Positions 43,283 through 52,544 of a DNA stretch of 64,000 nt are shown piece after piece. The notes beneath the pieces are model-generated. The model saw nothing but the letters and a program-made list of their open reading frames with translations, searched no databases and was not told the origin of the DNA. The translations under genes and the position numbers were made by a program. This DNA comes from Chondrus crispus. Its lineage: Eukaryota; Rhodophyta; Florideophyceae; Gigartinales; Gigartinaceae. The number at the start of each line of letters is the position of its first letter. The stretch's first letter is position 1. The stretch spans positions 62,001 to 126,000 of the forward strand of contig NW_005179135.1 in the NCBI RefSeq assembly GCF_000350225.1. Direction: 5' to 3'.

Positions 43283-44818
43283 ATGCGTGAACATCCTTCC
43301 CTATTTGCCTCTTCCCAGTGGTTCTCCCCTGTGGGCGTCCGCGACGTTGCTGCCATCGAACATAGTTTTGCAGACGGCGCTGGCATGTTACCCGGTCAAC
43401 TACCCCTACAAGCCATTCGCACTTTTGACTGGCGCGCCTGCATTGCCATTCCTACCTCCATCCTTCGTCACTCCTCTCCACGCAGCCGTCGCACCTTGTC
43501 CCTGCGATTCATGGACACTGTACTCGCCCGGCTTGACCTCCATTTGACCGACACCCTTATTCCTCCTTCCTTCGGCTGCGACACGTGGAAATTCCGCACG
43601 GAGGGGGAGCGCCATTATCTTGACAGTCTCCTCAGTTGGACCCATGGTGACCCCGTGCTGGAAGCGAACCGCTTATGGCATAACCAATTGACAGTGACGA
43701 ATGACGCCATGTCGTGGACGCGTGCGATTCTCCCTGTTAATTTCCGGCGCATGAAACGCGGGAACCTCTTCTTCTTCCAACACACCGTTCGGTACGAGCG
43801 CAAAATGAGGTCGGACACAGGATACTTCCTGGCATACCAAATGATCGAGGCGGGGGAGATCGCGCGGTCACACTACGTCAACCGATACCAGCAGCTTCCC
43901 TCATGGTGGGGTCAGTTTGAAGTCTGCGAAGGATTTTGGTCGGAATTGGGCCCCATCCTTACATACTTCGGCAGCCACCTGAACGACCCCGGACACGGGT
44001 TGTGTGTTGTCTTCATGACCGAGTGGTGCGTGAAGGTCGCTGGCACCTTGCTTTGGGAGGCGTATGATTGTTGGCGTCTGTGGTACCTTCCCCCGAAGCT
44101 CGTTGAGCTCATGTGCCTTCTGGATTACACTGTCCCCCTGGGTGGCGCCGACACCGACCTCGAGTTGCACTCGCTGCTCGACAAGATTAGGCAGATCGAC
44201 TGGGACAGCGTTCCCCTTCACAACTCTTCCCGCTCCTTCGCGAGGCGACGTCCCTCCTTTTCTCCCGGACGTAGTCACAGCGCGGCGGGTGACTTCGTCT
44301 GGTTTAACCCCTGGACGTCGACGTTGTGCTCGTTCTCAGAAGCTCGACTGAGTCGACAGTTCGGGAATCAAATCCCTATCCCCGACGCGGTTCCGGAGCG
44401 AGGCGTGGACCCTCGTGCAGAGAGCGTGTGTTCTCGACCGTCCGGCCCTTCGTCTCCTCGTTCCGCGGTCCAACCTCCACGCCAGACGTACAGTCCCCAA
44501 CGCCTTGTCTCACCGAGCCGTCTTTGCCTGCAATTCCACCTCAGCCGGCTCGTTCACTACCACACCCCCCTCCGGTGTGCCCATTCACACGCGAAAGTCC
44601 TCGCGTCGTGTTTCCCTCAACAAACTCAACCGAAACCCTATCAGTCCGGGAAGTGCCGCCGTCTGACGTGGGTCCGACCCCACGTCAGATTTCCCCTGTA
44701 CGTGAGGAACCCATCGTCACGCCTGCCTCAGCTCCCCCGTCACCCTCAATTCCTAAAGAAAACAACGCCGCCGCTGGCGTCTATCATCTCCTTCTTCGCG
44801 CTCACGGCGTGGAGGTAG
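43283..44818 (+). CDS. antisense ORF of Gypsy B2, relative of the 775-codon protein
   Basis: A 511-codon open frame antisense to its element. It shares a motif order with the ORF at 59586–61913. An IRTF motif is followed by YERK…D.G, then GPILTYFG and CVVFMTEW, against DRTF, YRRE…D.G, PPVLKHFG and CCAFMAEA in the younger protein. The middle (about residues 110–290) is Trp- and Tyr-rich and looks globular. The last third is Ser/Pro/Arg-rich and may be out of natural frame. No known domain was recognised. Its start lies about 400 bp from the LTR. The function is unknown. Confidence 0.55.
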   Translation: MREHPSLFASSQWFSPVGVRDVAAIEHSFADGAGMLPGQLPLQAIRTFDWRACIAIPTSILRHSSPRSRRTLSLRFMDTVLARLDLHLTDTLIPPSFGCDTWKFRTEGERHYLDSLLSWTHGDPVLEANRLWHNQLTVTNDAMSWTRAILPVNFRRMKRGNLFFFQHTVRYERKMRSDTGYFLAYQMIEAGEIARSHYVNRYQQLPSWWGQFEVCEGFWSELGPILTYFGSHLNDPGHGLCVVFMTEWCVKVAGTLLWEAYDCWRLWYLPPKLVELMCLLDYTVPLGGADTDLELHSLLDKIRQIDWDSVPLHNSSRSFARRRPSFSPGRSHSAAGDFVWFNPWTSTLCSFSEARLSRQFGNQIPIPDAVPERGVDPRAESVCSRPSGPSSPRSAVQPPRQTYSPQRLVSPSRLCLQFHLSRLVHYHTPLRCAHSHAKVLASCFPQQTQPKPYQSGKCRRLTWVRPHVRFPLYVRNPSSRLPQLPRHPQFLKKTTPPLASIISFFALTAWR

Positions 44819-44919
44819 AGGTCCTTCGGGGTGCAACTCTGGAGGACCCACGAGTCCTAGCCCGGCTGATTACTTCTCTGCCGAAGGAAGGATCCTCCGG
44901 TGTTCCGCTCCCTTGATCT

Positions 44920-47900
44920 GCCATCCGCGGCGGACCCCTCATGTCCATCTTCACCTCCGTTCCCCTTCAGGATTAATAAAATGTGAATCCTCTGCGTATC
45001 TGTCGTCCCTTTGCATTCCCCCTCTCCACAAGCACCCCTTTTCTCATCGTCGAGCAGGCCGCGTACAAAACGGCCCTCGGTTACCTCCTCTTTTACGGTC
45101 GAGCTCCTGTTTCTATTCCCGCCTTTCCTCCTCTTCAGTGCCTCCTCTTCCTTTTACTTTGCGGAGCCAGGTGTCGGGTCATGGCATTATTTCACTCCTT
45201 GGATTCCTTGCCCTCGCCTGCCTCCTCTTCAGTGCCTCCTCTTTCTCTGTGACATCATCGCTACACTGTCCTTGGGGAGAGCCCTTGTGAGAAGCAATTC
45301 ATTGTCGACGTATTGCGGCTGCGTCGTCGAGGCATAAGCCTTGCCGGGCTTAAGTAGCATGCACGAAGTTTACACGTGGACGAGTGTCCTGATTGATCCT
45401 GAGCCCGTGGTCAAAATCTGGACGACAGGTACCTCCTTTTGTTACGGTTCTGGCGTGAGCTCTACGCTTAGGAAAATTCCTAGCCTCTTTTTCCTTCTTA
45501 TTCGAGCTGTGTGGAGAGGGGTCTCTTCGTTCCCACTCTTGAGCGTACTGTACTTCGCCCCTGGCGACACTTATCGCCGATGGCGAGAGGCAGAGTGTGG
45601 CGAACGCACTCCTTTGCTCTCCAGTTTTCGATCCGTAGTCACGCAACAACACAAAAAAAATCAACAGGTCTTCTAACACGATCGAAACTTGATCCCCTTC
45701 GTCGTTCTCGGCCCGGGCGCCTCCCGCGTGCACGAATTTTAACTGCAAGTCGTGAAGCGTGATCCCAGCTATCCTCTTCCAGCTCGGCACTCCTTCCTCC
45801 TCTTCTGCCAACTTCCTTCTCTTTTCCCGATTTGCATCCCCAAATTCCCCCTCTTTATCTCGCAGCTATTTCTCTAGCTGCGACGTAACCCTCCATCAAA
45901 GACGAATCGTCTTCCCAAAGCAACGCGGCTCTGGTCTCTTTCCCTGGGCGGTTGCCTCTTCTTCGTCGATTTTTTTCTTTTTCTCCTCTTTTCTCATACG
46001 CCCCGTCGCCGCGGTTGCATCTCCTCATATCCATTCCCTTCTCTTGTCCTTCTCTTTTTCTCATCCTTTCCCAACTCAGTCTCACACGGCTCCTTGTCAC
46101 TGTTACGACGCCACACGGCCTCGGCACTTCGTTTGCAAAGCTCATTATTGTTGACTTCTGAGAGACACGGGTGAGTTCGGGATTTCACAATGAAAATAAA
46201 AATGAATCATTACCGCGTTCGGTCACTCAGTCAAGCTCGCCGAGAGCAGACGACAACAAAATTTTGAGGTACACTGTACAGTTCCTTCAAGGTAAAATGT
46301 CTACTTCACCCTTCATCTCCTCCGACGGTCTCCTAGCGTCGAGCGCAATTGGTTCCTTCACACATTCCTTCTCACTTTCGTCCCGGCCTGCACTGACAGC
46401 CCCACACACGGTATAACTCTGGAAAGAGAGAAACAACGTAGGCCGTGTACGTTTAGCTGGCGTAACCTTGAGTCCTTAGAGGGCACAAATAAAATTTCTC
46501 TTCCGAATGTTCCCCTGACTTCGACTCAGTCGCATAGTCCCGTCAACAAAAAAATGGAAATAATTTTAAGTCGACGCGGGCGAGTGCGGAAGGCAAAATC
46601 AGTGCGGTGATGGGTACAGTGCTTTGCAAGACCTGAAACAGTATGGGAGTAGTCGGGTCGTCAGCAAAAGGCTCATCGAGTGATGATAAAAATATCACAA
46701 TTCGTTTCCCATCTTTCTTTTGTTGTTCTTTTCCCCTTGTGCTCCGCGGACGTGAACACAGAAGTCGGCGCACGTGACTAGTCGCTGGTAAGGGTAGGTC
46801 ATCAAAAAAAATATTGGATCGATCTTCGTCGTACTGGGGTACCCCCCAGGCGTGCAGTGACGGTTACTTGGACATCGTCATTCGGGATTACCTCCCTCGA
46901 TCTCTTACACAGCAAGTTTTGCCTCCAAGCACTCCAGTCGTCCTGGTCTCATCTCCGCTGACAAATCCCCAATTTCGCTCTCTTTCTGAGCTTGACAGCT
47001 CTAGCTGCTGTTAGCAATGCCGTTGGTAGTAAAACAGGGTAGCTGGCGGCTAGGCAGTTTCGTGGGAGTTGATTCCCATGACGAGCGCGATCTTCGGTTG
47101 CCGAGTTAACTTCGGTCCCTCGGACTCCTTTCCGTTCGCGTGTACAGTAGGGCCCTCATGGTAGAAAGACGAAACATCGTAGCGCAACGCCTTTGAGTGA
47201 CGAGAAACAAAGCAAAAGAACTCGTTCTCCTTCTCGGTGTGCACACCGCATGGTTCTTCGATGGCGATCGTCAGGTCGCCGCTCTGACTTAGTCTGGGTA
47301 CCTTGATGGACTGACGTCGAAAATCTTGTTCGTCGTCGTTCGCGACGCGGGGTTCGCGTTCTGTACGTCACAAAACAAAAGCAAAAATAAATACACCAAC
47401 GAAAACAAAAACGTGGGGAAGGAAGGGGGTTATAGTGGCAAGCCAGTAAGTAGTTCGCTCGTAGTCCAAAAAAATGTGCGCGACAAAACTCCTTCCCGGT
47501 TGATCATCCTAACACATGAATGTCCCCCTTGATGATGAAGTCAATAGTGGAATGGTACGCATAATAAAACAGGCTGGCAGCACTGTGATGCCGTCGGCCA
47601 GGGTCTTATGCATTCATCGGCTCTTTCGGAAGGAGTACGGACGTCCTCAGTCTTTGTACGTGGTCGTGCAATTGCACATGGTGTCGGCGAGTGAAGGCGG
47701 TCATGGTCCATGTGGAATCATCTTGTCGCTCGTCGAGCGAACTGTAGGCGTTGCAAATGAACTGGGCAAGTGCCCTTGGGTGCAATCGGTCATGGCTTCG
47801 CCTGTGGCAAGTCTTGAGTGTGTATGCGGTCGGTGTGAAAATTGCCAACAACATTTCGTACAAGTGCGGGCAATTCCCTGAATTATAGTTAATTTTTCGG

Positions 47901-48310
47901 AGACTGGCTGGAGCTCCGTCTACGACTTATGCAGATCGTTTGACAGTCCACCGGCGGCCCATCCATGTTTTTTTTTGAATTAAATTACGCTTCACTGGTG
48001 CGGACCGCTGATTCAAACGTCATTCCTTCTCTGTCCATTGATGACACGTGGGGGTGATCCTGTAGACTCCGTGCCTCCTCAGGGAATCCCCTATCTCTCT
48101 AACGCCTTGAACACGAATCGCGTATCCGCTCCATCCTTTAACTGGACTCCGCCCTTTGCCTTTCTGGCACGCCTCACTCTGACTTTCCCCCTTCGCACTT
48201 CTACCCTCTCCATCTTCTCGCGTTTCCAGACTCTTGTGAGCACCACTCTTCCCTTTCTTCGCGCCGCGTCTCAAAGTACCAATTCCAACTTGACGACATC
48301 CCAACGGGTG
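44920..48310. other. pyrimidine-rich spacer inside Gypsy B2
   Basis: Long C/T-rich stretches (for example 45000–45260 and 45940–46090). Only short ORFs without domains occur. By position it corresponds to the spacer between pol and the antisense ORF of Gypsy-A (56886–59585), but no hairpin array is visible here. Confidence 0.4.
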
Positions 48311-48994
48311 TTACCACGCTTGGGCGCGTCCGACTTGCGGTGGCAAGGATAACTTCTTCCTTCGGAAATATCTCACCACGGCGCTGCGCGGTAATTGCGC
48401 GACTGGTTCCCACGTCGCGTCCTTCGTCTCATATTCATACCATTTCACCCTGAGGACTAATTCCTCATCTTGATACCCGTGATCGATGATCTTTTCTATC
48501 ACGTACTCGGCATTCTCATCTTCTTCCTCACGTCCTGGGTTACGTTCTTCCCCCTCCTGAAGATTCTCCGACTCCTCCAACTCTTCTGAGTTAGTTGTCC
48601 TCCGTAGGTCTTGCGGTATCTCCGCGGACGGGTTTCGATTGACAACATCTTCCTCGTCCTCTAACATCTGCGCTCGCGTGGGAGGACCTTCCTCACTCTC
48701 CATCGCGTCGCGTTCTTGATTACCTTCACGTCCGCTGAGGAACTGTAGAGCATGTCGTAGGCCTGATATCGGCCTTTAGTCCATGGGACTAGGGGCTAAT
48801 TCGACTCTATCTCGCGACACGCGCTCTTCTTGGTCGCCTATGGCGATGACAACCGTGTTCTTATCTGATTTCTTGACTGCATACGGTCCCGTAGCAACTT
48901 GTGCCAGCTTGTGTCTAGGTTCTGTTGCGGTCCCCTGTTCCTTCCGGAGGAAAACGTAGGATCCTGAAGGGATGTCATACTTCGGCTTGCGAAG
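48311..48994 (-). pseudogene. integrase C-terminus and chromodomain of Gypsy B2
   Basis: The rightmost part reads GSYVFLRKEQGTATEPRHKL and TGPYAVKKSDKNTVVI, a GPY/F module. Nearer the left is a chromodomain with YVIEKIIDHGYQDEELVLRV and WYEYETKDATWEPVAQLP, ending in YFRRKK. Chromodomains at the integrase C-terminus define chromoviruses, a Ty3/Gypsy clade, and guide insertion to marked chromatin. The region is broken about once or twice and ends abruptly at the Gypsy-A LTR. Confidence 0.8.
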
Positions 48995-49587
48995 TGTGGT
49001 ATAACCCCAAACGCAAATTAGATTAGGATTGGATCAGGGACAGTAAGGCAACGAGCCTTACAGCCATGCGCGCACACACGTGTCCTCCACGTGTACGGGA
49101 CGCGTGCTACACGTGGACTGTCAGCCCCGCCGGCTGACAGCGCTACAGTGTCGGTAGACCGGCACTACAGTAGAGTTATGATAGACTACGATGTACATTA
49201 AATATGAGCGGACCGCCGGCGGTGGAGGACGACAAGCACGGACTTGTCAAGGATCCTCCACCTTGGTCCGCCCGCTTACTTTTAGGTACTTCCGTCCGTT
49301 TTACCTAGGAGTCGCACCGCGCGCGGGTTGAGGACGCGCGTAGCACGCCCACGAGCCGGCTCCGCCTCCGCCCGTCGGTACTGGATCGTCACCCAGTACC
49401 GCTCCGGGGCGTCGAGGCGTAGAACCGCTCGCGCGTGCGCGCGTCCTCCCCGATCCCGCTCTACCACCGCTACCTCGAGCCCGTGCTCGGTACCGTGGGT
49501 GGGCCGTGCTTCTGTCTTCCCGCCGATCGGGGTCTTTCCGAACTGTCAGTACTCACCCCCCTCGTCGTTGGGGGTGATTATACTACA
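48995..49587 (+). repeat. 5' LTR of Gypsy-A
   Basis: TGTGGTATAA at the start and TTATACTACA at the end are near-perfect inverted ends. A TGG-starting stretch at 49589 may be the primer site. It contains at least five hairpins (for example 49377–49400 and 49553–49577). Confidence 0.95.
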
Positions 49588-49664
49588 GTGGTCTCCCGAC
49601 CAAGAAGACTCTCACGATCGAACCGAGAAGACTATCGTTTACCTCCGCGTCCGTACGCGTCGAG

Positions 49665-52226
49665 ATGAGTGGCGAATATCCCACCTCGATTCGCTCGGAG
49701 CCCGCCGATGTGCGAGAGGCCGCGCTCCGCGTCCGAGTCGGCGACGGCGACGCTGGTCCCCGAGACCGCGAACCGTCGCCCGACTTCTCCGAAGGACGCG
49801 CTCGCGCGATGTACGATCGCATCGCGGAGTATATCGAAGATGTCCGAACATCCCTCCGTATCGACGTCTCCGACAGCGTCTACGCCCGCTGTATGGATGA
49901 GTTGCGCTCCCTCCGCGAAGGAAGGTTTGAGCGCGTAACTCAGTCCTTGGAGAACCTGCGCGCTCTCGTCGACCAGCTACAGTCCCGTTTGGTACTGGTC
50001 GAAGAGGCGCGCATCGATTCCCCCGCCATGGACGTTGCGGGTCGACCCGCGAGTGCAAACTCCGGGGTCCGACGCGACCCGCAACCCTTCCCATCAGCCG
50101 AACAGATGGGAGCGTTCGCGCACATGGCGGCGGAGCTCAACTCAACGCGCCGCCGTGCCCGTGAGATGGAACAGACCTCGGCCGAGAAGCCGCCCGGAGC
50201 CCCCTCGAGTGGGCCCGGTGCCACTGTTCCTCCGGGCGCATCCGGAGCGCAGGAGTGGCCCCCGACTGGAGCCGTCACCAGTCGGAGGGCGGAGGACATC
50301 AAGCCGACGGCGGACGCGAACTTCGCGTCCGAGACTCAGGCCCTGCCGTATGCATCCGGAAGCATGCGGCAGTCCCGACGGGTACCGGACGAACCCGACC
50401 GTGGCCGTGGAGGAGTCGCCCGCGGATCAGGGGAACCGATTCTCCCCTTCGATCCTCGCTGGGGCGGCTACCAGCCAGCGGATCTTACCGCGCATCCCGG
50501 CCCCGTCGACGTCCGAACGTTGCCCGTCACGCCGTTCGGAACGTTGGGCCCCGCCGAACCCGGGCTCGAGCCCGTCCACACCATGATACAGGAGTTCAGC
50601 GCCGTCGCGAACTACCGCATGTATCGGTTGGACAACACCTCGAGGCTCGTTACCTCGGGTGACGCGGGACGGATCGCGAAGTACGTCCAACGCTGCCGTG
50701 GGCTCCGTCCCACGATGAAGAGCTTCGACGGTACTGACGCGATTCAGTTGCTCCCGTTTCTGAAGGATATCCGGATAACCTTCAATGCCCAGCACCTGAC
50801 CGAAGGTGTGGCAATCCGTGTCTTCGCTCACTTCCTCGAGCGGGACGCGGAGCGGTTGTATACGAGTTACACCATGCGCGGCCTCCGCGCCGGCCAGCTC
50901 CACGACGACACGAGCTGGCCTGGCCTCGTCAACCAATTTATCAAACGCTACCTAACCGACGACGTGTTGGGGGAAGCGTTTGACGCTGTCGCGTCGGCGC
51001 GACAGCTTCCTCACGAAACCGAGAACACGTTCGCGGACCGGCTGGAATCCGCCGCGTTCCGATGCACGGCCGTGTTCTCAGAACAAGCTCTCGCGCATTA
51101 CTTCGTGCGCGGGCTGTCCACTGCGACCCGGGCCGCAGTGGCAGAGACGATGCAAAGGTTGCCCGGACAACAGAAGACCGAACTCTCAACGATTCGCCGT
51201 ATCGCAACGGCCGAGGGTACAACCTACCGCGCTCGTCGCGGGTTGCCGCTGCCGGACCCGAAGCCGGCAGCGAAGGGAGTCCGAACTCCAAGGTCGCACG
51301 GAACAAGTTCGCCGGCGACCGCCCTCCACATTGGAGAAGATGAGTGGCAGGCCGACCCTGTCCTCATCACGCAAGGCTTCGAACGGGCAGGGGGCCGACC
51401 CCCTACGCCAGCTTCTACCGGTTCGACCGGAAGCTTCGCAACGGCGTTCGCACACACGCCGAGGGCCATGGGTGGTCCGAACCACAACATGGCCGAGCTG
51501 GATATCTCCCGTCGAGAAGGAGACCGCGGGCTGCCTAACGTGCCTCGACTCACCGATGAGGAGGCACGCCACGCGGCGACTTTCGCGTCGACCGATGGCA
51601 GCGCGTACATTTGTTGGCTGTGCCGGACGTACGGCCACGCCATGTACGCGTGCCCGTTCCTGTCGCCTGAACAACGTCAGTTCACGGCGTACAGGAACTA
51701 CCGCTATCAGATGGAGACGCGCCCCGGAATGCGCAATCTCATCCAGCAGTCTACGCGGGCAGACCGAGGCCCGCGTCGAGGTGACCCGAGCCGATCGGGT
51801 AGGGGCGTCCGTTTTGCCCCTCGTGAAGGCGGGTACCGATACCCGGGGACCGATCAAAGGGATCGACGTGACCCTCGTCGGATGGATACGCGATATCCCC
51901 GTCGAGATGGGCGAGGCGACCGGGGCCGACCCCCGTTGCCCCAAGGGGTACAGAACGCCATCATGTACCTCCAATACTGGGCTGGTGAGACGCACCCCCA
52001 GCCCACGGAAGGAGGCGGAGGGGAGCCCGTTCTCTCCGCCCCTCGAATATTGCAACGGCCGGACGTTGCAATCCAAGGCCACGAAGTATCCGATTACTTC
52101 GTAGAAGATGGCCAGTCGGGGTGGGGAAACCGTCCCCATCCGCGCGGCCAAGGGCCCGTTGACGCGCTAGCTAACGATAGCCAAGCGAATACCGCTGACA
52201 GCTCGAGTAGTTCGAAAAACCCGTAA
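49665..52226 (+). CDS. gag of Gypsy-A
   Basis: 853 codons. The N-terminal 120 residues are acidic and helical, followed by a Pro/Ala/Gly-rich linker. A capsid-like domain lies around residues 320–520 (for example FLKDIRITFNAQHL, WPGLVNQFIKRYL and ENTFADRLESAAF), matching the retrotransposon gag fold. A CCHC knuckle CWLCRTYGHAMYAC is at about 650–663, then an Arg/Gly-rich RNA-binding tail. It forms the particle that packages element RNA. It is longer than most Gypsy gags. Just after its end a stem-loop (AAGACGGTT…AACCGTCTT, 52225–52263) lies in the gag–pol gap. Confidence 0.9.
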   Translation: MSGEYPTSIRSEPADVREAALRVRVGDGDAGPRDREPSPDFSEGRARAMYDRIAEYIEDVRTSLRIDVSDSVYARCMDELRSLREGRFERVTQSLENLRALVDQLQSRLVLVEEARIDSPAMDVAGRPASANSGVRRDPQPFPSAEQMGAFAHMAAELNSTRRRAREMEQTSAEKPPGAPSSGPGATVPPGASGAQEWPPTGAVTSRRAEDIKPTADANFASETQALPYASGSMRQSRRVPDEPDRGRGGVARGSGEPILPFDPRWGGYQPADLTAHPGPVDVRTLPVTPFGTLGPAEPGLEPVHTMIQEFSAVANYRMYRLDNTSRLVTSGDAGRIAKYVQRCRGLRPTMKSFDGTDAIQLLPFLKDIRITFNAQHLTEGVAIRVFAHFLERDAERLYTSYTMRGLRAGQLHDDTSWPGLVNQFIKRYLTDDVLGEAFDAVASARQLPHETENTFADRLESAAFRCTAVFSEQALAHYFVRGLSTATRAAVAETMQRLPGQQKTELSTIRRIATAEGTTYRARRGLPLPDPKPAAKGVRTPRSHGTSSPATALHIGEDEWQADPVLITQGFERAGGRPPTPASTGSTGSFATAFAHTPRAMGGPNHNMAELDISRREGDRGLPNVPRLTDEEARHAATFASTDGSAYICWLCRTYGHAMYACPFLSPEQRQFTAYRNYRYQMETRPGMRNLIQQSTRADRGPRRGDPSRSGRGVRFAPREGGYRYPGTDQRDRRDPRRMDTRYPRRDGRGDRGRPPLPQGVQNAIMYLQYWAGETHPQPTEGGGGEPVLSAPRILQRPDVAIQGHEVSDYFVEDGQSGWGNRPHPRGQGPVDALANDSQANTADSSSSSKNP

Positions 52227-52544
52227 AGACGGTTACGTTCGCGCGGTCGCGTGAACCGTCTTGTCACACTAACCTCGACCCGCCCCTATTTGTCCCCGGC
52301 GGGGGAGGGGAATGTTTACCGATATTATTCCCCTCAACTCCGCACAAGCGCACCGCGACACCCGTAAGCTCGGTGCGAAAGGACGAAGACGCTGAAGCAA
52401 CCGTGAGCCCAGCGCACATGGAGGAAGGCACTGTGGCAACCGTGAGCCAAGTGCCTAACAAGAAGCGCATCGAACGCGCCAGCGGCCCGACCCAGGGGGA
52501 CCCGGGGCCGCCAGAAGAATTCAAGCCGCGTACGAACGCGACTT

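Larger units (their letters stand above)
41890..48994 (-). mobile_element. Ty3/Gypsy element B2, 5'-truncated (fossil)
   Basis: A minus-strand Gypsy-B copy. From right to left it has the integrase C-terminus (48780–48994), a chromodomain (48311–48703), a pyrimidine-rich stretch without ORFs (44920–48310), an antisense ORF (43283–44818, plus strand) and the 3' LTR (41890–42879). A run of ten G before the LTR, read on the minus strand, fits a polypurine tract. Everything upstream of the integrase end is cut off at 48995 by the young Gypsy-A element. The copy is clearly older than Gypsy-A and cannot be whole. Confidence 0.8.

Noticed and set aside
50980-52151. ORFs of 374 codons (plus) and 321 codons (minus) inside gag
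   Set aside because: Alternative-frame and antisense shadows of the Gypsy-A gag; the zinc knuckle and capsid motifs are only in the 49665–52226 frame.
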